In this document: positions 44,303 through 53,583 of the stretch, in pieces
Layout of the letters: each line of letters opens with the position of its first letter
How positions within the stretch are numbered: the stretch's first letter is position 1
Assembly (NCBI RefSeq): GCF_005943945.1
Contig: NZ_CP040710.1
Span: 3,455,501-3,519,500, forward strand
Source: Aggregatimonas sangjinii
GTDB lineage: Bacteria; Bacteroidota; Bacteroidia; Flavobacteriales; Flavobacteriaceae
Direction: 5' to 3'
DNA length: 64,000 nt
Position numbers and translations under genes: made by a program
The notes under the pieces: generated by a model
What the model was told of the DNA's origin: nothing
Seen by the model: the letters and a program-made list of their open reading frames with translations, nothing else
The model's database searches: none

Positions 44303-45304
44303 TTAATTTCCTTTTATTCGTTTCCAAAGGCTTGCCAAAAGCCCTTTTGCATCACCGGGCACTTTGGGGGTTTCGGTCACCTTACACCCCGTCTCGGTTG
44401 GTTCCAGTTTGTACGTGAATGCGAATTTAGTTTCGTTCGGATCCATACTCATCAATCCGAAACGGAGGTCGTTCAGGAACAAGACCTCATCTTCTTTTGT
44501 AATCGTATACCAACCTTCGGTTATAGTGATAAGACGACTAATCTTGTCATTTGTTTCCAAACTCCCCAATAATTCATGGTTTTTAGGATAGGCCCTAAAC
44601 ACAATGGAACGTGAATCGAAAAAAGAATAATTCCCGATCAAATACGCCGCTTTGGTCTCTACATTGGCCGTCCATAAGACCGTATTAAATGGGGTTGGGC
44701 GTGTGCTGATTTGCTCATACGAAATTCCTTGGGCTTCTAGGCTATCGACGAAGACTTTATACGCCAAACCTTTAAGGACAAGGGTGAGCAACAAATATCC
44801 ACTACTGACGACCAACCCGAGCGTATTGAATCGTCTTCGTTTGGGTGAGGTCCGTTTTTGACTCATGGTGAGTATTAAGAACACTAGAAATGGTAGGGTA
44901 TACAAAGGGTCGATAACGAAGATGTTCTGAAATGCCAATCGTGTTTGGAACGGCCAGAACAATTGGGTGCCCCAGGTCGTAAAGGCATCTAATATCGGAT
45001 GGGTAAACAAGCCCCAGAAAAAAAGCCAGGACCAATCGCGCCATGTCGCCTCTTTTTTCCTGAGTAGCTTCCACACCAACCATCCGAAAACGGGAGCGAA
45101 GAGCACCGAAAACAAAACGGAGTGGCTAAACCCCCTATGCCATTCGGTCGCGGTAACCGTATCCACAAAATAACGGGCTAGCACATCCAAATCGGGTATG
45201 GTTCCGGCTATCGCCCCGAACAAGGGTGCTTTGTTGCCTACCTTTTTGCCGAGTACGGCCTCACCGACTGCTGCTCCTAATACGATTTGTGTTAATGAAT
45301 CCAT
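44303..45304 (-). CDS. YdjM-family (DUF457) membrane-bound metal-dependent hydrolase
   Basis: A 333-residue protein of the LexA-regulated YdjM/DUF457 family. I start it at 45304 (MDSLTQIVLGAAVGEAVLG), the family N-terminus; the frame extends to 45322. HRGFSHSVLFSV and THPILDAFTTWGTQLFWPF are the metal-binding motifs between membrane helices. The C-terminal ~150 residues are soluble and end AKGLLASLWKRIKGN. The native substrate is unknown. It forms an operon with the DUF998 gene. Confidence 0.88.
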   Translation of the reverse strand: MDSLTQIVLGAAVGEAVLGKKVGNKAPLFGAIAGTIPDLDVLARYFVDTVTATEWHRGFSHSVLFSVLFAPVFGWLVWKLLRKKEATWRDWSWLFFWGLFTHPILDAFTTWGTQLFWPFQTRLAFQNIFVIDPLYTLPFLVFLILTMSQKRTSPKRRRFNTLGLVVSSGYLLLTLVLKGLAYKVFVDSLEAQGISYEQISTRPTPFNTVLWTANVETKAAYLIGNYSFFDSRSIVFRAYPKNHELLGSLETNDKISRLITITEGWYTITKEDEVLFLNDLRFGLMSMDPNETKFAFTYKLEPTETGCKVTETPKVPGDAKGLLASLWKRIKGN

Positions 45305-45472
45305 AGGCCCCCTAACCCCCAAAGGGGGAATAATTATCGTTTTATTATAAGTATTTCCATTCTACCTGCACTCATTTCTCTTTTTATGAGTCTTTACTCC
45401 TTATTCCTTTCGCCGTTCTCTACCCTTTTCTTCCCAGCCCACACTCTTTGTCTCAAGTCGCCTACCGCAAAC

Positions 45473-47245
45473 CTATTCCACAATCCCCATCTTCTTCAAC
45501 AAGAATGAGGCATTCATGTTCTGACAAATGCCATTTTTGAATTTATAGTCGAAATGTAGCTCGTTGTCGATAATCTCCGCATCGAAATAATGATTTTTTA
45601 CTTCCGGCAATTCTTCCGCCACCTCGCACAGGCTCAAATCATGGGTCGCAATAATTCCCGTCGACTTTGAAGCGACCAAACGCTCAACGAACTTTCTGGA
45701 GCCTTTGGCCTTGTCGGTGCTGTTGGTGCCTTTTAGTATTTCGTCAAGCACAATAAAATAGCGGTCCTTTTGAATTTCGTTGACGATGAATTTTAGCCGT
45801 TTCAATTCCGAAAAGAAGTACGATTCATCATCGGTGAGGGAATCCGTGGTGCGCATACTCGTTATCAACTTAATGGGCGAATACCAGCTTTGTTTTGCAC
45901 ATACCGGCAAGCCGACATTCGCCATTACGATTTGGAGGGACACCGTTCGTAAAAACGTGCTTTTCCCCGCCATGTTGGCCCCTGTGATGATGAAAAATTG
46001 CTCACCTTTTATCTCAAAGTCGTTCAAGACACTTTTCTCGAGAGGTAATAGTGGGTGTCCCGCACCAATTGATTTAAGCACCGCTTTTTCACCTTCCAAA
46101 ATTGGATACGTATACTTGGGATGGTTGAAGGCGAAGTTCCCCAAACTATTGTACGCATCGAAGAACGCTATGGTATCGAACCATTTTTCAACCGATTTAC
46201 CGTGCTTTTCGACCCAGCGTTCAATATGGTAGACGTGGGTCATGGTACGCAATAGAAAGCCGTTTGCGAAAAACAGATAGAGCCAGTGATTGTTTTTATC
46301 CAAACTGTTCAACAGTTTCGAGAACTTTTTGATCACCACGGATGTTTTCTCATTGTTGGAGAGAATCGCATTCTTTTTTGACCGAAGTAATTCTGACGTA
46401 AACTCGGTATTCTCAATTTGTTGTAACAGTTGATTGTACTGCTGGAAAGTACTTTGCATTTTCGAGGCCGCAGTTCCCAGCTTTTTTATTTTTTTCATGT
46501 ACAGCGCCGTTATTCCCAGCCCTAGAAACAACCATAAAATGACCAAAGATTCCGGCACATACCCTAAAAAGTAAACGACGAACAACAGCAACGATGCTCC
46601 TGAAAAGATATACGGAAGTATTTTCATGCTTCCGGGAACAAATACTTGATACGATTTTAACCATTTTACGATGGTGTCCGTAGCCGTTTCGGTCTGGGCC
46701 AATGACGCAGTGGCCGAAAAATCCTGTCGCCATTCACTCATTCGCGCCAACTCAGCGATGGCCTCCTGTTTCGTTTTGATATTGACTATGGAATTCTCGA
46801 GCAACAGACCGGCAAAGGTGATGCTGCCTTGCGGCAAGACCGTTCTATTTGCATATTGATAAAAAGAGCCTACCCCGAACAAATCGATATCCTGACTGTA
46901 ATAATGCCCCGGACTCTTAAACGTGTCACCATCCGGTAAAGAATGAAAATTACGGTTAAGTACGTCGATTTCGGTCTCGTTGATCTGTAGCAATGCCAAC
47001 AATCTGTTCTTCTTGTGCTGTAGTGCGCCATGACGTGCAACCAAAAAAAGGAAGAGGGCACCCCCCCCTAAAACAAGGGCGATCAAAAGTTTCGTCTGCC
47101 CATAAAAAAAATAGATTCCAGCACAAATCGAAAAGAAAACGACCAGTCGTAGGGTACTGGACCGAAGTAGCCGTTTTTTTATAACGTACAAGCTGTCTTT
47201 ATGTACATCGATACGGTCTTGGTAAAAGGTAAATAGGTCTTGCAT
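45473..47245 (-). CDS. Membrane-anchored MutS-like ATPase
   Basis: A 590-residue MutS-family protein without the N-terminal mismatch-recognition domain. Two hydrophobic helices near residues 32-68 (VVFFSICAGIYFFYG, IALVLGGGALFLFLV) and another pair near 205-245 suggest membrane anchoring. The C-terminal ATPase has Walker A GANMAGKSTFLRT (~425), a signature MRTTDSLTDDESYFFSEL, Walker B RYFIVLDEILKGTNSTDK and ATHDLSLCEV. The ATPase is conserved; the role is not known to be mismatch repair. It ends a run of eight leftward genes. Confidence 0.87.
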   Translation of the reverse strand: MQDLFTFYQDRIDVHKDSLYVIKKRLLRSSTLRLVVFFSICAGIYFFYGQTKLLIALVLGGGALFLFLVARHGALQHKKNRLLALLQINETEIDVLNRNFHSLPDGDTFKSPGHYYSQDIDLFGVGSFYQYANRTVLPQGSITFAGLLLENSIVNIKTKQEAIAELARMSEWRQDFSATASLAQTETATDTIVKWLKSYQVFVPGSMKILPYIFSGASLLLFVVYFLGYVPESLVILWLFLGLGITALYMKKIKKLGTAASKMQSTFQQYNQLLQQIENTEFTSELLRSKKNAILSNNEKTSVVIKKFSKLLNSLDKNNHWLYLFFANGFLLRTMTHVYHIERWVEKHGKSVEKWFDTIAFFDAYNSLGNFAFNHPKYTYPILEGEKAVLKSIGAGHPLLPLEKSVLNDFEIKGEQFFIITGANMAGKSTFLRTVSLQIVMANVGLPVCAKQSWYSPIKLITSMRTTDSLTDDESYFFSELKRLKFIVNEIQKDRYFIVLDEILKGTNSTDKAKGSRKFVERLVASKSTGIIATHDLSLCEVAEELPEVKNHYFDAEIIDNELHFDYKFKNGICQNMNASFLLKKMGIVE

Positions 47246-47289
47246 TAAGGCACTTTTCCGGATTGAAGCGCAAAGATAGTTTTTCTACC

Positions 47290-47763
47290 TCAGCTACCTT
47301 CCTTGGAATTGAGCATGGCGATTTGCCCTAAATGATAGATATCGTGTTGGGCAATGCTCGTCAGAATTACGTTAAAGGTGTATTTCTTTCCAGGCACTTG
47401 CTCCGTTAATAGTGAATCGTCGGTTTTGCGAAGCATAGCGAGGATTTCGGTCTGCGTTTCAACTAGGGTGGACTTTAGCGCTTCCCATTCCCCTTCGGAA
47501 GCGATGTGAACGTCCGACCAATCGGTAGGCCCATCGATGATCAAATCATAGTCTAGGTCGCCTTGCAGTTTCCTTAAACAAAAAATACGCCAGTTGATGA
47601 TGTGTTGCACCAGTACAGCAATGGATTTCGCCCCATATCGCTTTTCGTTCACTTTTTGCCAAGGTACAGCGTTCAATTTTTCCATGACGGAAATGCCATA
47701 CCAGGGTTCACCATCAAAACACTCGACTAAGTTTTCGATGATTATTTTCAATTCGCTTTTCAT
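47290..47763 (-). CDS. DinB-family protein
   Basis: A 157-residue four-helix-bundle DinB/YfiT-like protein. Metal-ligand His residues are seen in VQHIINW and QHDIYHLGQIAML. Members include thiol-dependent S-transferases and many of unknown role. It sits 21 bases downstream of the MmcQ/YjbR gene and 44 bases upstream of the MutS-like gene. Confidence 0.85.
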   Translation of the reverse strand: MKSELKIIIENLVECFDGEPWYGISVMEKLNAVPWQKVNEKRYGAKSIAVLVQHIINWRIFCLRKLQGDLDYDLIIDGPTDWSDVHIASEGEWEALKSTLVETQTEILAMLRKTDDSLLTEQVPGKKYTFNVILTSIAQHDIYHLGQIAMLNSKEGS

Positions 47764-47784
47764 CGCTGCTGCTTTACTGTTTTG

Positions 47785-48150
47785 TCAAACATCCTCTAAA
47801 TCGGCCCATTCGGCTTTTAGTTTTTTGGGCAGTTTCGAAACAACCAGCTCGTAGGAATGATTGGTTGAGTGAGCAATTAAATCAGGTGGCAAGCGGTCTA
47901 GAAAAAGTGTGTTCCAATGTACCTTGCTCATGTGGTACCCGGGAATAATATCCCCGTCGTGCTTTTCGCGTAGTTCGGTGGCGTATTCCGGGTCGCATTT
48001 CAAATTTACCTGTGGAGGAAGTCGTTGAAGTCCAGACAAAGCAAACATTTTACCCATCACTTTGAACACCAACGTATGTTCGTCAAAGGGAAAGCTTTCG
48101 GTTACTCCTTTTTTGGCCAAACACATATTTCGGAATTCTTCGATGTTCAT
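47785..48150 (-). CDS. MmcQ/YjbR family protein
   Basis: A 121-residue DNA-binding-fold (CyaY-like) protein. EEFRNMCLAKKGVTESFPFDEHTLVFKV and YHMSKVHWNTLFLD are family-typical. Function is unknown in general. It lies 9 bases downstream of the GNAT gene in the same run. Confidence 0.88.
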   Translation of the reverse strand: MNIEEFRNMCLAKKGVTESFPFDEHTLVFKVMGKMFALSGLQRLPPQVNLKCDPEYATELREKHDGDIIPGYHMSKVHWNTLFLDRLPPDLIAHSTNHSYELVVSKLPKKLKAEWADLEDV

Positions 48151-48159
48151 GATCTTAGC

Positions 48160-48687
48160 TTACTCTATTTGCAATAAGGGGGAAAGGGAGTTCCAATAAT
48201 ACCTGGATTTGATGACGGGGATATCGCCAATATCCATTTCCTCAACCGCCTCCACTTTAAGGCCGCCCAAGGCCTCATAAAATCGTATAGCGGCCAGATT
48301 TTGCTGAAGTACCCATAAGTACATAGACGAATCGGGCCGTCGCCGTTCCATTTTTTCCGCAGCCAAACGCATCAATTGTCGCCCGATTCCATTACCCTGC
48401 ATTTCAGAAGACACGTGTAAATTATCCAATAAGGTACCGTATTCGCTGCTATGGTCAAAATATAGGCAAACGAAACCAACTACCTTCCCACCATTCTCGG
48501 CAACCAACACACATTGTTCCGAAGGGCTATTTTCTAATCTTGACCGCCACACAGCTAATCTTTCCGAAGGAGCCTTTTCATCTAAAAATGCATCGCTCAG
48601 GGCGCCGCGGTAATTCTGCTGCCAACTTTTTGCGTGCAACGCAGCAATCGCACACGCATCATTTTTCGACGCAGGCCTGAATACCAT
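48160..48687 (-). CDS. GNAT-family N-acetyltransferase
   Basis: A 175-residue acetyl-CoA-dependent acetyltransferase. Motif A is LHVSSEMQGNGIGRQLM (Q-x2-G-x-G), followed by LWVLQQNLAAIRFYEALGG, the motif B region. The substrate is unknown. Its start overlaps the stop of the preceding gene (base 48687), so the two are translationally coupled. Confidence 0.9.
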   Translation of the reverse strand: MVFRPASKNDACAIAALHAKSWQQNYRGALSDAFLDEKAPSERLAVWRSRLENSPSEQCVLVAENGGKVVGFVCLYFDHSSEYGTLLDNLHVSSEMQGNGIGRQLMRLAAEKMERRRPDSSMYLWVLQQNLAAIRFYEALGGLKVEAVEEMDIGDIPVIKSRYYWNSLSPLLQIE

Positions 48688-49094
48688 TACTTTTCAAGCT
48701 CGATTCCTTGGGAGTCGTAAACGATGACCTTGTTCCATAAATGCTCCGACTCCTTGACAAAAAGTTTATGGGGTGCTTCATCCTGATAGTTCTGCTGCGC
48801 TTCGGCAGATTCAAATGTTGCGATGAGCGAATACGTAAATGACCCGTCTACCACATCTCGGCTTGTACGTGGCGGGGTACCTATAAACCTTGTTTTGGCG
48901 TAGGCCGAGTGGTCCAAAAATTTCTTCAGGCTGGTTTCAAAGGCTTTTCTATCTTCTTGGCTATCGGGGTTCTTAAGCCAAAAATAAACGGTGTGGGAAA
49001 AGTTCTCATCAAATTCTTTCATATCGGTATCTCGGTTTTGGCCGCAACTGCTTAATAGGGTGAATAGTAATAGAACGCTGTAGAGTTTTTTCAT
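48687..49094 (-). CDS. Dabb-family (stress-responsive A/B barrel) lipoprotein
   Basis: A 135-residue exported lipoprotein: lipobox LLSSCGQ, Cys near residue 17. The mature part begins with HTVYFWLKNPDSQEDRKAFETSLKKFL, the dimeric alpha-beta barrel (Dabb) signature, and includes FTYSLIATFES. Dabb proteins bind or modify small molecules; the exported form is seen repeatedly in Bacteroidota. It precedes the GNAT gene with a one-base overlap. Confidence 0.85.
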   Translation of the reverse strand: MKKLYSVLLLFTLLSSCGQNRDTDMKEFDENFSHTVYFWLKNPDSQEDRKAFETSLKKFLDHSAYAKTRFIGTPPRTSRDVVDGSFTYSLIATFESAEAQQNYQDEAPHKLFVKESEHLWNKVIVYDSQGIELEK

Positions 49095-49127
49095 TGGTCA
49101 AGGTCTTTATATCTCTTACTTTGAACA

Positions 49128-49766
49128 TCATATCTCGGATTTATTTTCTTCCAATAAAGCTTTGTCGGCAGTATTGAGCTGTAGTGCCGAATAATCCAAT
49201 TTCCAACCGATGGTTTCGGCTAGACTTTCGACCAAAAGAATGGTATCCAATGCTTCTTTCCGGGCCGTAACCATCAAACCACTTTCGACAACCTTGGCTC
49301 GTATATGTTCCTTGACTTCCTTATTCAAAAGTGTCAAATCGTCCGGTGTAAATGCATTGAACATGCCGTTTTTAATATCGTAGAATTCCAAATCAGGCTC
49401 CACGGATAGTATTTCGGGCTGGGGGAAACTCGTAAGCGTTACTTTTTTAATATCAACATCCGATTTTATCTGTATTTTCTTCAAATCGTACCCGATATGC
49501 GCCTTCGCCTTTACCACGATCAAGGCTTTCTTTTTACTGCTGATCATGCTCAGGAAACGATCTTTGGTATTTTCGTACGTATAGATTTCTGCAAAATCAC
49601 CTTCTACAGAAACCAATTTACAGACACTTTTTATTTTTTCCAATAACACCACCGACTGGTGCTTCGTTACCTCCTTGCCCCGTCGTTTTCGAAAAAAAGA
49701 ATACACCCAGTAGGTAGCGATACCACCTAGCAGCAACCCGAGAAAAGAATCAAAAATACTATCCAT
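49128..49766 (-). CDS. DUF4230 family membrane-anchored protein
   Basis: A 212-residue protein with one N-terminal helix (FLGLLLGGIATYWVYSFF) and a soluble domain with ALIVVKAKAHIGYDLKKIQIK and SVEPDLEFYDIKNGMFNAF, typical of DUF4230. Function is unknown. Its first codons overlap the end of the DUF4260 gene by 8 bases. Confidence 0.87.
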   Translation of the reverse strand: MDSIFDSFLGLLLGGIATYWVYSFFRKRRGKEVTKHQSVVLLEKIKSVCKLVSVEGDFAEIYTYENTKDRFLSMISSKKKALIVVKAKAHIGYDLKKIQIKSDVDIKKVTLTSFPQPEILSVEPDLEFYDIKNGMFNAFTPDDLTLLNKEVKEHIRAKVVESGLMVTARKEALDTILLVESLAETIGWKLDYSALQLNTADKALLEENKSEI

Positions 49767-50121
49767 TGTCTTTTCCTATTTCCCCCAAATGGGTGAATTT
49801 GAATCCTTTTTCATACTTCAGCCCGTAACCAAAAACCCTGTCAAAGGCCGCATGCGCGAATAACATTACCCCGACCAATTGCATTATCGGAATGGAAAGA
49901 TACATCCCCCCAAGGTAAATCGCAATTGCAATGCCCTTGTGATGAAAGATATTGTAGCCAAAAGCCCCTGTTTTATTGCCAAATAGATATCCGAGCATAC
50001 CGATGTCGGGTGCCAATAGCAGCACCAAAAACCACCACCATTCATACGGTAAAAGGCTGAAAAGATATATGCCAAGACCGAACATGGCCAGTTCCTCGAT
50101 TTTCAATATAGTTTTCATCAA
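49759..50121 (-). CDS. DUF4260 family membrane protein
   Basis: A 120-residue protein with four hydrophobic segments. WWWFLVLLLAPDIGMLGYLFG, YNIFHHKGIAIAIY and FAHAAFDRVFGYGLKY match DUF4260. It may be an integral membrane enzyme, since conserved His and Asp residues lie in or near helices, but no activity is known to me. It overlaps the cyclase gene by 4 bases (ATGA). Confidence 0.87.
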   Translation of the reverse strand: MMKTILKIEELAMFGLGIYLFSLLPYEWWWFLVLLLAPDIGMLGYLFGNKTGAFGYNIFHHKGIAIAIYLGGMYLSIPIMQLVGVMLFAHAAFDRVFGYGLKYEKGFKFTHLGEIGKDNG

Positions 50122-50870
50122 TCTTCGATTTTATATAATACGGGACGACTCGGACTGGCATCGTTCTCAAACGGGGCCACCTGTAAATTCAGATAGTATT
50201 TGCCATCTTTTACCGCGTTCGGCACGAAAATAAATTCCGTGATCGTTGCCTTCTTCCGCAATTTACCATCAAAATTCCAAAAAGCCTTATGCGCCAAAAG
50301 CGCGCCACTGTCTTTTTCCTTGTCGACGGAGGGCAAGTCGACCAACAAGTGTTTGATACCCTTGGCAACCAAAAACTCAGCCGCTTGCTCCAAAAAATAG
50401 GGTGGATTCGAATTCGAATACTGTCTAGTTAGTTTCTCCCTCATGTTCGGAAGCGTGCGTACAATGAGGGCGTCTCTTTTCTTATTTCCCAAGGCGTATT
50501 GCAGTTGTTTCCGAGAAATCACAAAATCATCCTGATACTTCTCCGGGGCAATGGTAATCACTTCCGCCAAAAAGAAATAGCGATCTAAATTTTGATTGAT
50601 GGAATGGAAACCTTTAGTAATATGCCCCACACATTCGGTATGTGTACCGTGCGCATGCGGGTTAAACCAAATATCGTTGAAATTGGTACTCGCCCCCGCA
50701 GCAACACTACCGGTAAAATCACCTTCTTGATGTGGCTCGATCTTCGGATGCCCCACATACCATGCGTTCACATTGGACGTATCTCCTTTTATAGAAATGG
50801 AGATATCCAAAGGTTTGGACAGGTCAATAAGGTCGTTTTTTATTTTTGCTAGCACGGAATTTCGTTTCAT
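50118..50870 (-). CDS. Cyclase family protein (kynurenine formamidase-like)
   Basis: A 250-residue metal-dependent hydrolase of the cyclase/KynB family. The motif HAHGTHTECVGH (~73-84) provides the metal ligands (variant of HxGTHxD). LLVDLPSVDKEKDSG and FVPNAVKDGKYYLNLQVAPFEND are also family-typical. Kynurenine formamidase is one activity; no other tryptophan-catabolic gene is adjacent, so the substrate is open. It is the first gene of the tight run 50870-45473. Confidence 0.85.
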   Translation of the reverse strand: MKRNSVLAKIKNDLIDLSKPLDISISIKGDTSNVNAWYVGHPKIEPHQEGDFTGSVAAGASTNFNDIWFNPHAHGTHTECVGHITKGFHSINQNLDRYFFLAEVITIAPEKYQDDFVISRKQLQYALGNKKRDALIVRTLPNMREKLTRQYSNSNPPYFLEQAAEFLVAKGIKHLLVDLPSVDKEKDSGALLAHKAFWNFDGKLRKKATITEFIFVPNAVKDGKYYLNLQVAPFENDASPSRPVLYKIED

Positions 50871-50872
50871 GA

Positions 50873-50999
50873 CGTCTTTGCGATTCCGATTGCTATCGGA
50901 AGAAGCAAACTGTTTAGTTTAGAACAAATTTCATCAGTTTGCTTCGTCGCATTTATTCTTCCCGATACTACGAATTTAATCGCGGCTCCTCGCAAAGAC
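50873..50999. repeat. ~127-bp interspersed repeat, copy B
   Basis: Begins CGTCTTTGCG (50873-50882) and ends CGCAAAGAC (50991-50999), inverted. Inner arms AGAAGCAAACTG (50901-50912) and CAGTTTGCTTCGT (50935-50947) pair, and a CCGATTGCTATCGG palindrome lies inside. It starts 3 bases upstream of the cyclase ATG, so it may affect that gene's leader. It fills the whole gap to hemW. Confidence 0.75.
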
Positions 51000-51005
51000 T
51001 AAAGT

Positions 51006-52172
51006 TCAAGACAAGTTAACCATAAACAAATCCGCCGCAATACCATCGGCTAAAAATCTTCCCTTTTTAGTGGCCAATAAGGTATCGTTATCTATGTACA
51101 ACAAGTGCTCCTCAATATGTTTTTGGGCTTGTTGCAAGGCGTATTCCTTGAATTTCGGGCCGTTCTCAGCATTGATTTTTTCCAAGGAAACGCCCCAAAT
51201 CGTTCGCAGGCCGGTCATCACGTACTCATTGTATTTATCGGTATTGGAAAGCACCTCCACCTCCATAGGCAGTTCATTTTTTCCAATGGATTTGATATAT
51301 TTTGGATTGTTATTGATGTTCCACCCTCTCCGAACACCATCATAGGAATGGGCCGATGGGCCGATACCGATGTACTTTTTTTGTTGCCAATAGGCCGTAT
51401 TGTTCTTTGAAAAATAACCCGGCTTTCCAAAATTGGAAATCTCGTAACTTTCGAAACCTGCCGCCTCCATTTCCTTTAAAAGAATGTTGAAATGTGCTTG
51501 TGCTACTTCATCGTCAAGGGGCGCGACTACGCCCTTTTCGATAAAACGGGCCAAAGCCGTTTTGGGTTCGACCGTTAAGGCGTAGCTGGAAATATGCGGG
51601 ACTCCGAACGACAGTGCTTTTTGGATATTCTCCCGCCACCGGGCGTCGCTCATATCGGGCATACCATAAATCAAATCGATGGAGATATTATTAAAGTATT
51701 TTGAAGCTTCCCGAATAGAGCTTTGCGCCTCCTGTGCATTATGCGCCCGGTTCATTAATTTCAGATCTTCTTCAAAAAAGGATTGTATACCAATACTTAA
51801 GCGGTTAATTCCGGCTTGTAAATAAACTTCAAAAACATTCGTTCCTAGCCCTTCGACTGTGCTCAGGGTGATATTAGTCAAATCATCGGGATTAGCCTCC
51901 AGTGTAATTTCTGGATCTTCGGAAACAGTATAGTTGGCATAAACCGCATCAATGAGTTGTTTGATTTCCATGCTTGTTAATACCGATGGGGTTCCACCGC
52001 CAAAGTATATCGTTTCTACCTCTTCATTCGCGAACTCCCCTTTGCGAAGCATCAATTCTTTTTCCAAGGCACCCAGCATCGCCTCTTTCTTTTCCATTGA
52101 AGTTGAAAAGTGAAAGTCGCAGTAGTGACAGGCCTGTTTGCAAAAAGGGATATGGATGTAGATTCCGCTCAT
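51006..52172 (-). CDS. hemW: Radical SAM family heme chaperone HemW
   Basis: A 388-residue radical SAM protein resembling HemW (formerly misannotated as coproporphyrinogen III oxidase). The [4Fe-4S] cluster Cys are C11, C15 and C18 (FCKQACHYCDF). YFGGGTPSVL and EANPDDLT are SAM-binding signatures, with INRLSIGIQSFFEEDLKLMNRAHN and GLRTIWGVSLE typical of the HemW subfamily. A true CPO III (HemN) has a longer N-terminus. It is on the same strand as the cyclase run and is preceded by ruvC. Confidence 0.93.
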   Translation of the reverse strand: MSGIYIHIPFCKQACHYCDFHFSTSMEKKEAMLGALEKELMLRKGEFANEEVETIYFGGGTPSVLTSMEIKQLIDAVYANYTVSEDPEITLEANPDDLTNITLSTVEGLGTNVFEVYLQAGINRLSIGIQSFFEEDLKLMNRAHNAQEAQSSIREASKYFNNISIDLIYGMPDMSDARWRENIQKALSFGVPHISSYALTVEPKTALARFIEKGVVAPLDDEVAQAHFNILLKEMEAAGFESYEISNFGKPGYFSKNNTAYWQQKKYIGIGPSAHSYDGVRRGWNINNNPKYIKSIGKNELPMEVEVLSNTDKYNEYVMTGLRTIWGVSLEKINAENGPKFKEYALQQAQKHIEEHLLYIDNDTLLATKKGRFLADGIAADLFMVNLS

Positions 52173-52397
52173 TGTGAGTATTCAGTTGGCAGAGGCAGTT
52201 GCCAGTTAGTTCGAACCAAATGTATCAGTGTTATTCATCTTATTTGCGTCAATATATTTCTGACATCACTGTCATTAAGCTTGTTTATGAATTTGATATA
52301 GGATTTCTTTTGGAAAGGTTACTGATATGCTAAAAGGTCTTGAAATCACAAATTTCTCCATTTTTTACACTGCCCGCTACCACTTCCCACTAAAAAC

Positions 52398-52952
52398 TCA
52401 TTTTTTCACTCTCCCCTCATTCTGTTTCACAAAGGCATCCCAACCGGAATAACTTTTGCCCACCTCAACTCGACCAGCGTTGTAAAAATGGCAGACGGCA
52501 GCGGCTAATCCGTCGGTACTGTCTAAATTTTTAGGGAGCGTTTTTAATTGTAGGGTGCTTTGCAGCATTTTGGCTACCTGTTCCTTGCTGGCATTTCCAT
52601 TGCCCGTTATGGCCATCTTTATTTTTTTTGGAAGGTATTCGGTAATGGGAATCTGTCTGGATAGTCCGGCCGCCATGGCCACTCCCTGTGCTCGGCCCAA
52701 CTTTAGCATGGACTGTACGTTCTTACCGAAAAAGGGTGCCTCGATAGCAATTTCATCAGGATGATAGGTATCGATCAATTCTACCGTGCGATCGAAAATC
52801 AACTTGAGTTTGGTGTATGGGTCTTTGTACTTCGTCAATAGGAGTTCGTTCATTTGAAGAAACTCCATCTGCTTCCCGACCACCTTGATCAAGCCAAAAC
52901 CCATAATGGTGGTTCCAGGGTCTATTCCAAGAATGATTTTTTCTGTTTTCAA
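52398..52952 (-). CDS. ruvC: Holliday junction resolvase RuvC
   Basis: A 184-residue endodeoxyribonuclease that cleaves Holliday junctions during recombination repair. The first acidic catalytic residue is Asp11 (ILGIDPGTTIMGFG), the second Glu71 (AIEAPFFGKNVQSM), with STDGLAAAVCHF carrying a later acidic residue. The length matches the family (~175-190). The 225-base gap to hemW contains no gene I support. Confidence 0.95.
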   Translation of the reverse strand: MKTEKIILGIDPGTTIMGFGLIKVVGKQMEFLQMNELLLTKYKDPYTKLKLIFDRTVELIDTYHPDEIAIEAPFFGKNVQSMLKLGRAQGVAMAAGLSRQIPITEYLPKKIKMAITGNGNASKEQVAKMLQSTLQLKTLPKNLDSTDGLAAAVCHFYNAGRVEVGKSYSGWDAFVKQNEGRVKK

Positions 52953-53063
52953 TCGTTACTTTTTACTATGCACTTTAACCTTGTAGCCCTTCGAATGCCT
53001 ACCCTCCGTACGAGACTTCGGAAGCCGGGCGCTCAGGATGACATTTCTCTAGTGGCAAAAAAC

Positions 53064-53540
53064 CTAACCGCTTTTCAAGACAATCGGAATCCGGAACTTT
53101 GCCTTTACCGGAATACCCCTTTTTAAGGCGGGTGCCAAAGGTGGTATATTTTTTATCGCCTGCGTAACATTTTTGTCGAATTCCGGTATTTGAACATCGA
53201 TTACGGAATCTTTTTGAATGGCCAGTACCGAAATTCGGCCATCTTGATCGACCAGAATATCAACCAGTACTTTTGGATTTGTTTCCGTATTGAGGTGATA
53301 ATCGTATTCCATCAGGGTTTTAGAGCAATGTTTGAGCAATTCTTTTTCAAAGCATCGGCGCTGGGACAGCTTGGAAACCGTTTCATCACAATTCTCGAAC
53401 AGCGGATAGTTATCCACATCGCTCCAATCGATTTGCTGTAGTTGTTCGTTGACCAACTCGGCCGTTTTCTCTTCCTTTGACGTAAAAAAACCGCAGGAAG
53501 CGAGCGAACACATCGTCAGTAAAATAAATAGCTGTCTCAT
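53064..53540 (-). CDS. TonB-like (energy transducer domain) lipoprotein
   Basis: A 158-residue lipoprotein (LLTMCSLASCGFF, lipobox LASC). The mature region resembles a TonB C-terminal domain: LVDILVDQDGRISVLAIQKDSV and IKNIPPLAPALKRGIPVKAKFRIPIVL, as in the M56-TonB protein at 54724-56688. It has no membrane-spanning N-terminus or proline-rich linker, so it is not a full TonB. It lies 43 bases from the TPR gene on the same strand. Confidence 0.7.
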   Translation of the reverse strand: MRQLFILLTMCSLASCGFFTSKEEKTAELVNEQLQQIDWSDVDNYPLFENCDETVSKLSQRRCFEKELLKHCSKTLMEYDYHLNTETNPKVLVDILVDQDGRISVLAIQKDSVIDVQIPEFDKNVTQAIKNIPPLAPALKRGIPVKAKFRIPIVLKSG

Positions 53541-53583
53541 TCCACCTTGGTTTCAGGCGGAAATTACGATTTTATGGCGACAA

